Counted from the stretch's first letter, positions 1 through 7,924 are shown. The stretch is 13,363 nucleotides of DNA from an uncultured Fusobacterium sp. (GCA_900542625.1 UQOH01000055.1:1-13363), one strand, 5' to 3'. A program made the numbers and translations. The notes: a model not told the origin generated them from the letters alone.

Positions 1-5
1 AACAT

Positions 6-44
6 ATCGTTTTTTACGATGAACTCGCTGCATAAATTACGCAG
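6..44. repeat. small palindromic intergenic element
   Basis: Two short inverted repeats lie next to each other in the left-edge intergenic DNA. ATCGT (6-10) pairs with ACGAT (16-20) around a five-T loop, and CTGC (28-31) pairs with GCAG (41-44). It could be the end of a terminator for a gene left of the window or a dispersed intergenic repeat. Nothing else was recognised in 1-120. Confidence 0.25.
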
Positions 45-124
45 ATATTTTTAATATCGAGAATTTTATTTTTAAATTACTACCTTATAAAAGAAACTAT
101 GTTAAAAATTTTTTATAAATTAGT

Positions 125-153
125 TTGCCAACATACGAATTTAAAATTTTAAT
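125..153 (+). promoter_or_regulatory. possible promoter of the MATE gene
   Basis: TTGCCA (125-130) and TTTAAT (148-153) are spaced 17 bp apart. Transcription would start near 160, leaving a very short leader containing the AAGGAGAGA ribosome binding site (162-170). The hexamers are imperfect and the AT-rich DNA offers several alternatives, so this is a weak call. Confidence 0.3.
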
Positions 154-175
154 TTTTATATAAGGAGAGATTTTT

Positions 176-1519
176 ATGGAACAAAATAATGAAATTTTTG
201 CAAAAATGCCTGTGAAAAAAGCAGTGGTTAAAATGGCAGTACCAAGTGTTATATCTTCACTTGTCCTTGTAATTTATAACATGGCTGATACTTTTTTCGT
301 AGGACAGACACATGATGCAATGCAGGTAGCAGCAGTATCTTTAACAAACCCTGTATTTGTAATGTTTATGGCTTTCGCCAATCTTTTGGGAATCGGCGGA
401 AGTACAGCCATATCTATTTTTTTAGGAGAGAATAATAAACAGCAGGCAAAATCAGCAGCAGCTTTCTGCTGTTATGCCTCTCTTGGACTTGGATTTATTT
501 CAGCAGTGCTGATTCTTCTTTTTATGGATCCACTACTTAAAATTCTTGGGAGTAGTCCAAACACATATGAATTTTCCAAAGACTACCTGTTTTATATAGC
601 TTTGGGAGCTCCTTTTATCTTTTTTGCAAATGCTTTCGGACACACAGTTCGTGGAGAGGGAGCAGCCTCTGCATCTATGATAGGAGGAATGATAGGAACT
701 ATTGTTAATATTATTTTAGACCCTGTATTTATTCTTACTTTAAATATGGGAACTGCAGGAGCAGCTATTGCAACTGTTTTGGGAAATATTTTCGGCTGTA
801 TCTATTATGTTTATTATTTTCAGAAAAAAAGCCCGTTTCTTTCTATTGCTTTCAAAGATTTTTCTCTTATGGGAAAAGCTGCAAAAAGAACAACAGTTCT
901 TGGTATTCCTGCCGGAGTAAACTCTGCACTTATGAGTGCATCAAATATTGTTTTGAATAATAAACTTGCATCTTATGGAGATGCTCCTGTGGCAGCAATG
1001 GGAGTTGCAATAAAAGTATATCTTCTTATTGTTTTTATTCATATGGGAATAGCAAACGGAATACAGCCTCTTTTGGGATACTGTTTTGGAGCCAAAAGAA
1101 AAGAGCGTTTTGTAAGTATATTTAAGTTTAGTGCATGGATTACAATAATAATAGGAACAATTCTTACAGTAATTTATATTGTTTTCAGCTCTCAGATTAT
1201 TCAGCTGTTTATTAATGATAAAGAAGTTATTTTATACGGAAAAGAGATGCTTATTGCAACAGCAGTTCCCGGACCTATTCTTGGAATACTGTTCCTTTGC
1301 ACTAACAGTATGCAGGCGGTTGACCGTCCTATGCCTGCAACAATTCTTTCTGTCTGCCGTCAGGGATTTGTTTTTATTCCTCTTCTGTATATTTTTGATG
1401 GACTTTTTGGTTTAACAGGAGTTAACTTTACACAGGCAGCAGCTGACTATATCTCTGTTGGTTTATCTATTATTCTGTTTAAATGGTCTTTAAAAAATCT
1501 TCGGAATGAAACAAAATAA
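176..1519 (+). CDS. MATE family multidrug efflux transporter
   Basis: Inner-membrane antiporter of the MATE (NorM/MepA/DinF) family, expected to export cationic drugs or metabolites using a Na+ or H+ gradient. The 447-residue length and about twelve hydrophobic segments match the family. The N-terminal stretch with AVPSVISSLVLVIYNMADTF (residues about 27-46) is the typical first helix of the first MatE domain, and GEGAASASMIGGMIGTIVNI follows in the same half. The second half repeats the fold from about residue 230. The ATG at 176 sits five bases after a strong AAGGAGAGA, so the start is secure. It is alone: the next gene has its own promoter. The substrate cannot be read from sequence. It looks closer to the MepA-like clade than to NorM, but that is an impression only. 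Confidence 0.93.
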   Translation: MEQNNEIFAKMPVKKAVVKMAVPSVISSLVLVIYNMADTFFVGQTHDAMQVAAVSLTNPVFVMFMAFANLLGIGGSTAISIFLGENNKQQAKSAAAFCCYASLGLGFISAVLILLFMDPLLKILGSSPNTYEFSKDYLFYIALGAPFIFFANAFGHTVRGEGAASASMIGGMIGTIVNIILDPVFILTLNMGTAGAAIATVLGNIFGCIYYVYYFQKKSPFLSIAFKDFSLMGKAAKRTTVLGIPAGVNSALMSASNIVLNNKLASYGDAPVAAMGVAIKVYLLIVFIHMGIANGIQPLLGYCFGAKRKERFVSIFKFSAWITIIIGTILTVIYIVFSSQIIQLFINDKEVILYGKEMLIATAVPGPILGILFLCTNSMQAVDRPMPATILSVCRQGFVFIPLLYIFDGLFGLTGVNFTQAAADYISVGLSIILFKWSLKNLRNETK

Positions 1520-1533
1520 TTTTTAATGATTAA

Positions 1534-1563
1534 TTGACAAAAGATGTTTTTTCTTTGTAAAAT
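1534..1563 (+). promoter_or_regulatory. promoter of the GNAT gene
   Basis: A consensus -35 TTGACA (1534-1539) is followed after 18 bp by TAAAAT (1558-1563), preceded by TG. The site lies just after the MATE stop codon and about 40 bp ahead of the next start, so the acetyltransferase is probably transcribed independently. Confidence 0.65.
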
Positions 1564-1602
1564 AATGAAAATCGCAGATAAAGAAGTATTGGAGAAAAAA
1601 CA

Positions 1603-2025
1603 ATGATAAGAAGATTTAATAAAAATGATATTGATGAAGTAATGAAAATATGGCTTAATTCAAACGTTCAGGCTCACAGCTTTATAAATAAAAGTTATTG
1701 GGAAGAAAACTATCCTATGGTAAAAGAGATGATTCCACAGGCAGAAGTATATATTTATGAAGAAGAAAATAAAATTTGCGGCTTTATAGGTCTGGCAGAA
1801 AACTATATAGCAGGAATTTTTGTTGATGAAAAATTCAGAGGAAAAAGAATAGGGCAGAAACTTTTAAATTATGCAAAAGAAATTAAAGAAGAACTGACTC
1901 TTCAAGTATATGAAAAAAATACAGGAGCAGTGAGGTTTTATAAAAGAGAAAAATTTATAATCAAAACTGCTCAGGAAGATGAGACAGCAGGAGAAAAAGA
2001 ATTTTTTATGATATGGGGAAAATAA
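1603..2025 (+). CDS. GNAT family N-acetyltransferase (YjaB-like)
   Basis: Cytoplasmic acetyl-CoA-dependent N-acetyltransferase of 140 residues, the usual size of a single GNAT domain. The acetyl-CoA-binding motif A follows the strand GIFVDEKF as RGKRIGQKLL (79-88). It has Arg where many members have the first Gly of RxxGxG, a common variation. The C-terminal NTGAVRFYKREKF segment (106-118) is the typical last helix and strand. The N-terminal half (IWLNSNVQAHSFI, about 16-28) resembles the YjaB-type subgroup, whose substrate is not established. The ATG follows GGAG (1591-1594) by eight bases. No partner gene is evident and the acceptor substrate is unknown. Confidence 0.85.
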   Translation: MIRRFNKNDIDEVMKIWLNSNVQAHSFINKSYWEENYPMVKEMIPQAEVYIYEEENKICGFIGLAENYIAGIFVDEKFRGKRIGQKLLNYAKEIKEELTLQVYEKNTGAVRFYKREKFIIKTAQEDETAGEKEFFMIWGK

Positions 2026-2091
2026 AAAATTTGTATTTTTTCTCATTACTCTTGTATACTTTTTTATTCGCATTTGTCTGGTATTCTTTTT

Positions 2092-2121
2092 TTGAAAAGA
2101 AATACAAAACTGTGATATAAT
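2092..2121 (+). promoter_or_regulatory. argH promoter
   Basis: TTGAAA (2092-2097) and a perfect TATAAT (2116-2121) are 18 bp apart. The -35 lies inside an imperfect hairpin (2081-2105, GTATTCTTTT paired with AAAAGAAATAC). That hairpin has no T-run after it on the + strand, so it is at best a weak terminator for the gene before. Confidence 0.65.
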
Positions 2122-2168
2122 TAATACAATAAAATTAAATTAAAATATAAATTTATGGGGGACGTAAA

Positions 2169-3584
2169 ATGCAGTATTTTTCAGGAAGATTTAAAGAAAA
2201 AGCAAGTGATTTAATTCTTGATTTTCATTCATCAATTAATTTTGATAAAAGATTATACAGATACGATATTATGGGAAGCATTGCCCATGTAAGAGGACTT
2301 GGAAAACAGAATATTATTCCAAAGGAAGATTCAGAACTTATTGAAAAAACTTTAAGAGAAATTTTATCTGATATAGAAGAAGGAAAAATAACATTTTCAA
2401 TAGAGTATGAGGACATTCATATGAATATTGAAAAAATACTTACAGACAGAATAGGAGATGTTGGAAAAAAACTTCATACAGGAAGAAGCAGAAACGATCA
2501 GGTTGCTCTTGATATGAAACTTTTTACAAAAGATGAAGTGAAAAAAGTTCAATCTTATGTGCTGGAACTTATTGAAATTTTAAATAATACAGCAAAAGAA
2601 AATGTAAAGACATATATGCCCGGATTTACACATCTTCAAAAGGCACAGCCTGTAACATTTGCTCACTATCTTTTAGCATATGCTGAGATGTTCAGAAGAG
2701 ATTACACAAGACTTGAAAATGCTTTTAATCTTATGAATACATCTCCTTTAGGTTCTGCAGCTCTTGCAGGGACATCATATCCTTTGGACAGAGAGTTTAC
2801 AAGCGAAATTCTTGGATTTAACAATCCTTGTTGGAACAGTATGGACGGAGTAAGCGACAGAGATTATCTTGTTGAAATTATGAACTGTTTCTCACTTATC
2901 ATGGTGCACCTTTCTCGTTTTTCAGAAGAGATTATTCTTTTCTGCTCAAATGATTTTGGATATATTGAACTTAGCGACGCTTTCTCAACAGGAAGCAGCA
3001 TAATGCCTCAAAAGAAAAATCCAGATGCAGCAGAACTGATAAGAGGAAAAAGCGGAAGAGTTTTCGGTGATTTAATGGGACTTTTAACAGCATTAAAAGG
3101 TATTCCTTTAGCATACAACAAAGATATGCAGGAAGATAAAGAGGCATTCTTTGATGCAGTTGATACGGTAAAAGGATGTTTTACTGTGTTTAACGGTATG
3201 GTAAAAACTATGAAGCCAAGAAAAGAAAAAATGCTTAAAGCATGTCACGATGGATTTATAAATGCAACAGATGCAGCAGATTATCTGACAGGAAAAGGAA
3301 TGAGTTTCAGAGATGCTTACAAAATTACAGGATCTATGGTTGCATACTGTATTGACAATAAGAAATCTTTAGACACTATGAGCATGGAGGAATACAAAAA
3401 CTTCTCTGAGCTGTTTGAAGAGGATATTTACAAAGAGATAGATATTGAAAGATGTGCAGAAAAAAGAACAACACTTGGAGGACCGGGAGAGTCAAGTGTA
3501 AGAAAGCATATTACAGATGTTGATGAATTTATAAAATCTGCTGTGGAACATTTAAAAAAATATAAACTTAATGATATTTTATAA
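2169..3584 (+). CDS. argH: argininosuccinate lyase
   Basis: Catalyses the last step of arginine synthesis, argininosuccinate to arginine plus fumarate, as a cytoplasmic homotetramer of the fumarase/aspartase superfamily. The 471-residue length is normal. The superfamily signature GSSIMPQKKNPD occurs at about residues 275-286, with the catalytic Ser in the mobile loop. TGRSRNDQ (about 104-111) and GFTHLQKAQPV are the other conserved ArgH segments. The ATG follows GGGGGA (2157-2162) at good spacing. The gene stands alone with its own promoter. The usual partner argG and the rest of the arginine genes are not in the window, so the local context does not show whether it serves de novo synthesis or recycling of citrulline. 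Confidence 0.97.
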   Translation: MQYFSGRFKEKASDLILDFHSSINFDKRLYRYDIMGSIAHVRGLGKQNIIPKEDSELIEKTLREILSDIEEGKITFSIEYEDIHMNIEKILTDRIGDVGKKLHTGRSRNDQVALDMKLFTKDEVKKVQSYVLELIEILNNTAKENVKTYMPGFTHLQKAQPVTFAHYLLAYAEMFRRDYTRLENAFNLMNTSPLGSAALAGTSYPLDREFTSEILGFNNPCWNSMDGVSDRDYLVEIMNCFSLIMVHLSRFSEEIILFCSNDFGYIELSDAFSTGSSIMPQKKNPDAAELIRGKSGRVFGDLMGLLTALKGIPLAYNKDMQEDKEAFFDAVDTVKGCFTVFNGMVKTMKPRKEKMLKACHDGFINATDAADYLTGKGMSFRDAYKITGSMVAYCIDNKKSLDTMSMEEYKNFSELFEEDIYKEIDIERCAEKRTTLGGPGESSVRKHITDVDEFIKSAVEHLKKYKLNDIL

Positions 3585-3594
3585 AAATTTTTTC

Positions 3595-3625
3595 TTGACA
3601 TGGAGTGAACTCCATATGGTAGGAT
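3595..3625 (+). promoter_or_regulatory. MerR-type promoter and operator of the AKR-lar operon
   Basis: TTGACA (3595-3600) and TAGGAT (3620-3625) are separated by 19 bp. Within the spacer lies a perfect inverted repeat, ATGGAGT-GA-ACTCCAT (3600-3615). An over-long spacer occupied by a dyad operator is the defining layout of promoters activated by MerR-family regulators, which untwist the DNA so that RNA polymerase can use the promoter. The site overlaps no gene and lies about 40 bp ahead of the aldo/keto reductase. No MerR gene is present in the window. Confidence 0.75.
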
Positions 3626-3662
3626 ATAATTATTAAAGTGAAGGGAAAAGGAGGAGTTTGGT

Positions 3663-4790
3663 ATGGAACAGAAAAAATTAGGATTTGGGTTTATGCGTCT
3701 TCCGCTTTTAGATAAGGAAAATCAGGAAAGTGTTGATGTTGAGCAGTTAAATAAAATGGTAGATGAATTTATAGAAAATGGTTTTACATATTTTGATACA
3801 GCATATATGTATCACAATTTTAAAAGTGAATTGTTTTTAAAAGAGTGTCTTGTAAAACGTCATAAAAGAGATACTTTTACAGTAGCATCAAAACTTCCTA
3901 CTATGTTTTTAAAAGCACAGGAAGATGTAGACAGAATATTTAACGAGCAGCTTGAAAAATGTGGTGTAGATTATTTTGATTACTACCTTATTCACAATTT
4001 AGGTGTAACAAACTATCAGACTGCGCAGAAATTTAATGCTTTTGAATATGTACAAAAGAAAAAAGAAGAGGGAGTTGTTAAACAGTTTGGTTTCTCTTTC
4101 CACGACTCAGCAGAACTTCTTGATAAAATTTTAACAGAACACCCTGAAGTTGATTTTGTTCAATTACAAATTAACTATTTAGACTGGGAAACAGAAAGTA
4201 TTCAATCTGAAAAATGTTATCAGGTTGCTGAAAAACACGGAAAACCTATCATAGTAATGGAGCCTGTTAAAGGAGGAACACTTGCAAATCTTCCTGAAGA
4301 GGCAGATAAACTGTTAAAAGAATATAATCCAAATACATCAACAGCATCTTGGGCAATTCGTTTTGCTGCAAGTCTGCCTAAAGTAATGATGGTTTTAAGC
4401 GGAATGTCAGATATACATCAGCTTGAAGACAATATGAGCTATATGAAAGATTTTGTTCCTTTTGTTGAGGAAGAATATCTTCTTTTAGATAAAATAGTAG
4501 GAATTTTAAATGCAAATATAGCTGTTCCATGTACAGCTTGTCAATACTGCGTTGATGGATGTCCTATGCATATAAACATACCTAAATGCTTTGCTCTGTA
4601 TAACTCTGAAAAACAGGCATTAAACAAAGGATTTTCTATTCATCAGGCATATTATGACAACTATACTAAAGGGGAAGGAAACGGAAAAGCTTCTGACTGT
4701 ATTAAGTGTGGAAAATGTGAAAAAAGCTGTCCGCAGCATATAAAAATCACAGAAGAGCTTGAAAAAGTAGCTGCCGTGTTTGGTAAATAA
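3663..4790 (+). CDS. aldo/keto reductase with C-terminal 2x[4Fe-4S] ferredoxin domain
   Basis: A 375-residue fusion of an aldo/keto reductase barrel (about 1-270) with a ferredoxin-like tail. The AKR catalytic tetrad is visible as Asp45 and Tyr50 in FDTAYMYHN, Lys77 in ASKLP and His111 in YYLIHN. Two cysteine motifs follow: C290-x2-C293-x2-C296-x3-C300-Pro and C346-x2-C349-x2-C352-x3-C356-Pro, each able to hold a [4Fe-4S] cluster. The tail suggests electron transfer with a ferredoxin or flavoprotein in addition to, or instead of, NAD(P)H. The substrate is unknown. The ATG follows AAGGAGGAG (3648-3656). It is the first gene behind the MerR-type promoter, and its stop is one base from the likely larB start, so it is co-transcribed with the nickel-pincer cofactor genes. 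Confidence 0.92.
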   Translation: MEQKKLGFGFMRLPLLDKENQESVDVEQLNKMVDEFIENGFTYFDTAYMYHNFKSELFLKECLVKRHKRDTFTVASKLPTMFLKAQEDVDRIFNEQLEKCGVDYFDYYLIHNLGVTNYQTAQKFNAFEYVQKKKEEGVVKQFGFSFHDSAELLDKILTEHPEVDFVQLQINYLDWETESIQSEKCYQVAEKHGKPIIVMEPVKGGTLANLPEEADKLLKEYNPNTSTASWAIRFAASLPKVMMVLSGMSDIHQLEDNMSYMKDFVPFVEEEYLLLDKIVGILNANIAVPCTACQYCVDGCPMHINIPKCFALYNSEKQALNKGFSIHQAYYDNYTKGEGNGKASDCIKCGKCEKSCPQHIKITEELEKVAAVFGK

Positions 4791-4791
4791 A

Positions 4792-5538
4792 ATGGAAACA
4801 CATGAGATACTGCTTAAATTAAAAAACAACGAGCTTTCTCTTGAAGATGCAGAGCTTATGCTTAGAAAACAGCCTTTTGAAGAGATGGGATATGCAAAAA
4901 TTGATACTCACAGAAAAATAAGATCAGGTTTTTCTGAAGTGATTTTCTGCAGCGGAAAAAATGACGAGCACCTTCTTCGTATTTTTGGAAAACTTTATGA
5001 AGAGGACGGAGAGGTTTTTGGAACAAGAGCCTCAAAACATCAATATGAAATAGTAAAAAAAATATATCCGCAGACAGAATACAGTGAGATATCAAAAATA
5101 TTAAAAATAGAGAAAAAAGATAAAAAAAGAACAGGAAAAATAGTTGTATGCACAGCAGGAACAGCTGATATTCCTGTGGCAGAAGAGGCAGCAGAAACAG
5201 CAGAATATTTTGGAGCAAATGTAGAGAGAATATATGATGTGGGAGTAAGCGGCATTCACAGATTATTCTCTAAACTTGATATAATTCAAAGTGCAAACTG
5301 TGTTGTTGCTGTAGCAGGAATGGAGGGAGCTCTTGCAAGTGTAATCGGAGGGCTTGTAAACAAGCCTGTTATTGCTGTTCCTACATCAGTTGGCTACGGA
5401 GCAAATTTTGGAGGAGTTGCAGCTCTTCTTACAATGATAAACTCTTGTGCAAACGGAATAGCGGTTGTAAATATAGATAACGGTTATGGAGCAGGATATA
5501 TGGCAACACAGATAAACAGATTGGGAGAAGGAAAATGA
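4792..5538 (+). CDS. larB: nickel-pincer cofactor biosynthesis protein LarB
   Basis: First enzyme of NPN cofactor synthesis: it carboxylates C5 of the pyridinium ring of nicotinic acid adenine dinucleotide and releases AMP, giving pyridinium-3,5-biscarboxylic acid mononucleotide. From ATG 4792 the protein is 248 residues, the usual LarB length. The C-terminal half is PurE-like, with TAGTADIPVA (121-130), GVSGIHR (141-147), GMEGALASVIGGL (166-178) and PTSVGYGANFGGVA (197-210). Cys219 in NSCANG corresponds by context to the Lactobacillus LarB cysteine (Cys221) that forms a covalent pyridine intermediate. An upstream TTG at 4780 would add four residues and overlap the reductase; I prefer the ATG. 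Neither start has a good Shine-Dalgarno, so translation probably depends on coupling to the preceding gene. It overlaps larC by four bases (ATGA). Confidence 0.95.
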   Translation: METHEILLKLKNNELSLEDAELMLRKQPFEEMGYAKIDTHRKIRSGFSEVIFCSGKNDEHLLRIFGKLYEEDGEVFGTRASKHQYEIVKKIYPQTEYSEISKILKIEKKDKKRTGKIVVCTAGTADIPVAEEAAETAEYFGANVERIYDVGVSGIHRLFSKLDIIQSANCVVAVAGMEGALASVIGGLVNKPVIAVPTSVGYGANFGGVAALLTMINSCANGIAVVNIDNGYGAGYMATQINRLGEGK

Positions 5539-6782
5539 GTAAAAAACTATATCTTGAATGTTACAGTGGTATAAGCGGAGATATGACAGTTGCAGCTCTT
5601 CTTGATTTGGGAGCAGATGAAAAAGTATTAAGAAAAGCACTTGATTCTCTTCCTGTTGAGGGCTTTAAAATAGAGATAAAAAGAGTTAAAAAGGCCGGGC
5701 TTGATGTGTGTGATTTTAATGTAATTCTTGACAAAGAACATGAAAACCATGATCATGATATGGACTATCTTCACGGAGAACATCATCATGAGCATAATCA
5801 TCACCACCATCATCACCATGAGCACAGAACTCTTCACAATATTCTTCATATAATAGATCATGCAGATATGACATATGAGGCAAAAAAAACAGCTGCCAGA
5901 ATTTTTACAATTTTGGGAGAGGCTGAGGCAAAAGCACATGGAACTGATTTAGACCATGTCCATTTTCACGAAGTGGGAGCTGTTGATTCTATTGTTGATA
6001 TAGCAGCTGCAGCAGTGTGTCTTGATAATCTTGGAATAACTGATGTAATAATTCCATGTTTGTATGAGGGATACGGGTTTGTTAATTGTCAGCATGGAAC
6101 AATGCCTGTACCAGTGCCTGCAGTGACAAATATTGCAGCAGCAAATAATCTTAATCTTCATTTTACAGATGTTGAAGGAGAACTGGTTACTCCAACAGGA
6201 GCAGCCATTGCAGCAGCAATAAAAACATCTGACAAACTTCCTAAAAGTTTTACTATTGAAAAAATAGGGACAGGAGCAGGAAAAAGAAATTATAAAAGAC
6301 CAAGCCTTTTAAGAGCAATGATAATTAAAGAAACGGTTGTGGAAAAAGACTATATTTATAAACTTGAATCTAATATAGATGACTGCACAGGAGAGATGCT
6401 TGGTTTTACAATGGAAAGACTGCTGAAAGCAGGAGCAAGAGATGTTCATTACAGCTCTGTATTTATGAAGAAAAACAGACCTGCATATCAGCTTAATGTT
6501 GTGTGCAGCGAAGAGGACATAGAAAAACTTGAAAAAATAATTTTCGAAGAAACAACAACTATTGGTATAAGACGTATTAAAATGGAAAGAACAGTTTTGA
6601 AACGCAGAATAGAAAAAATCAAAACTTCTCTTGGAGATGCAGATGTAAAAATCTGTGACTTAGGAAATGGAAAAAGAATTTATCCTGAATATGAAAGCGT
6701 AGCTTCAATATGCAGAGAGAAAAATCTTCCTTTCCAAGAAGTTTACGGAATGATTCAGAGAGAATATAAAGGTGATGAATAA
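5535..6782 (+). CDS. larC: nickel insertion protein LarC (NPN cyclometallase)
   Basis: Inserts Ni(II) into the bis-thiocarboxylated pyridinium mononucleotide in a CTP-dependent cyclometallation, completing the NPN cofactor. The N-terminal ECYSGISGDMTVAALLDLGA (8-27) and the conserved HVHFHEVGAVD (141-151) identify the family. A histidine-rich stretch at residues 69-97 holds 16 His in 29 positions and probably stores or delivers nickel. The 415-residue protein is one continuous frame, whereas the Lactobacillus plantarum gene is split as larC1/larC2 and joined by ribosomal frameshifting. The start overlaps the larB stop (ATGA) and is preceded by GGGAGAAGG inside larB. Its stop directly abuts the larE start. 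The C-terminal domain (from about 270) is intact. Confidence 0.95.
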   Translation: MSKKLYLECYSGISGDMTVAALLDLGADEKVLRKALDSLPVEGFKIEIKRVKKAGLDVCDFNVILDKEHENHDHDMDYLHGEHHHEHNHHHHHHHEHRTLHNILHIIDHADMTYEAKKTAARIFTILGEAEAKAHGTDLDHVHFHEVGAVDSIVDIAAAAVCLDNLGITDVIIPCLYEGYGFVNCQHGTMPVPVPAVTNIAAANNLNLHFTDVEGELVTPTGAAIAAAIKTSDKLPKSFTIEKIGTGAGKRNYKRPSLLRAMIIKETVVEKDYIYKLESNIDDCTGEMLGFTMERLLKAGARDVHYSSVFMKKNRPAYQLNVVCSEEDIEKLEKIIFEETTTIGIRRIKMERTVLKRRIEKIKTSLGDADVKICDLGNGKRIYPEYESVASICREKNLPFQEVYGMIQREYKGDE

Positions 6783-7619
6783 ATGGGTTTCTGTGAAGAA
6801 AAACTGGAATCCCTTCTTTCTCTTATGAAAAAATATGCAGAAGAAGATATTATTGTAGCTTTTTCCGGAGGAGTGGACAGCAGTATAATTTTGAAAGCAG
6901 CCTGTATGGCAGCCTCTCAATCTGGAAAAAAAGTGTATGCAGTAACTATGCACACAACACTTCATCCCTCTGCTGATATAGAAATTTCTAAGAAAGTGGC
7001 AGATGAGTTAGGTGCAGAACATACAATCATTTATGCTGATGAAATTGAAAATGCCGGAATTAAAAATAATCCTGTGGACAGATGTTACCTTTGTAAAAAA
7101 TATCTTTTCAATGAAATAAAAAAGAAAGCAGAAGAGCTTGGAGTAAGATATATTTTAGAGGGAACAAACGAAGACGATCTTCATGTGTACAGACCGGGAA
7201 TAAAGGCTGTAAAAGAGCTTGGAATAATGAGTCCTTTGGCAGAGTGTAAAATCACCAAAAAAGAGGTAAGATTCTTTGCTGAAAAATATGGAATTTCTGT
7301 GTCTGACAGACCCTCTGCACCATGTCTTGCAACAAGATTTCCATATAACACACCTATTTCTTATGAAAATATGAAAAAAGTGGAAAAAGGAGAGGAATTT
7401 ATAAAAACTTTTGGTGTATATAATATTCGTTTGAGAATTCATAATAATATTGCCAGAATTGAGATTGATGAAAAATATATGATGAAAATAATAGAGCATA
7501 AAAAAGAAATTATTGAATATTTAAAGAATCTGGGATATGATTATGTTACTATAGACTTAGAAGGATTTCGTTCAGGAAGTATGGATATATTTTTAAACAA
7601 AGCACAGGGAGGAAAGTAA
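6783..7619 (+). CDS. larE: LarE, ATP-dependent pyridinium biscarboxylate sulfurtransferase
   Basis: PP-loop enzyme that adenylates the two carboxylates of the LarB product and converts them to thiocarboxylates. The ATP-pyrophosphatase motif SGGVDS is at residues 28-33, and the 278-residue length is typical. In the classic Lactobacillus enzyme a single Cys (Cys176) donates its own sulfur and becomes dehydroalanine. The corresponding residue here is probably Cys171 in APCLATRFPY. There is also a CxxC (Cys101, Cys104, in DRCYLCKKY) and Cys155. This resembles the multi-cysteine LarE type reported to hold a [4Fe-4S] cluster and act catalytically; assigning it to that type is inference. The start directly follows the larC stop without a strong ribosome site, and the stop overlaps the next ATG by one base. 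Confidence 0.95.
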   Translation: MGFCEEKLESLLSLMKKYAEEDIIVAFSGGVDSSIILKAACMAASQSGKKVYAVTMHTTLHPSADIEISKKVADELGAEHTIIYADEIENAGIKNNPVDRCYLCKKYLFNEIKKKAEELGVRYILEGTNEDDLHVYRPGIKAVKELGIMSPLAECKITKKEVRFFAEKYGISVSDRPSAPCLATRFPYNTPISYENMKKVEKGEEFIKTFGVYNIRLRIHNNIARIEIDEKYMMKIIEHKKEIIEYLKNLGYDYVTIDLEGFRSGSMDIFLNKAQGGK

Positions 7620-7924
7620 TGAGAAAAAAATGGGGACCTCTTATTGGAGGAATTCTTATTGGTTTTATAATAATGGCAATGAGATATGAAAATGTTGTTC
7701 CTGCTGATAAGTTGATATATAAACATAATCTGGTTTATGAATCAGTACAAGATAAGGATAAACTTTTTACAGGAACTGCAAAAGTATATTTTAAAAATTC
7801 TCAGCAGGTTAAAATTTCTTCTGAATATAAAAAGGGAAAGCTTCATGGAAAAACAATAGAGTATGATGAAGATGGAAGTGTACTGAAAAAATCTAAGTAT
7901 AAAAAAGGTGAAATAGTTAAATAG
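7619..7924 (+). CDS. small membrane-anchored MORN/YwqK-like protein
   Basis: A 101-residue protein with an N-terminal hydrophobic segment after two Lys (about residues 7-22, GPLIGGILIGFIIMAM), which looks like an uncleaved membrane anchor. The C-terminal half contains strand repeats of the MORN/YwqK kind: FTGTAKVYFKNSQ, then GKLHGKTIEYDEDGSV, then KSKYKKGEIVK. Such proteins are often labelled YwqK family antitoxin, but no toxin gene is adjacent and I would not infer that role here. The ATG overlaps the larE stop (TAATG), and GGGAGGAAAG at the end of larE provides a ribosome binding site. It is thus the last gene of the reductase-larBCE operon. Any link to nickel or the cofactor pathway is unproven. 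Confidence 0.75.
   Translation: MRKKWGPLIGGILIGFIIMAMRYENVVPADKLIYKHNLVYESVQDKDKLFTGTAKVYFKNSQQVKISSEYKKGKLHGKTIEYDEDGSVLKKSKYKKGEIVK

Noticed and set aside
3625..3630. Perfect TATAAT as the -10 for TTGACA at 3595
   Set aside because: The spacer would be 24 bp, too long even for MerR-type promoters. TAGGAT at 3620-3625 gives the expected 19 bp around the dyad.
4780..4791. TTG start for larB adding four residues
   Set aside because: It overlaps the reductase, has no better ribosome site, and the ATG at 4792 gives the normal LarB N-terminus.
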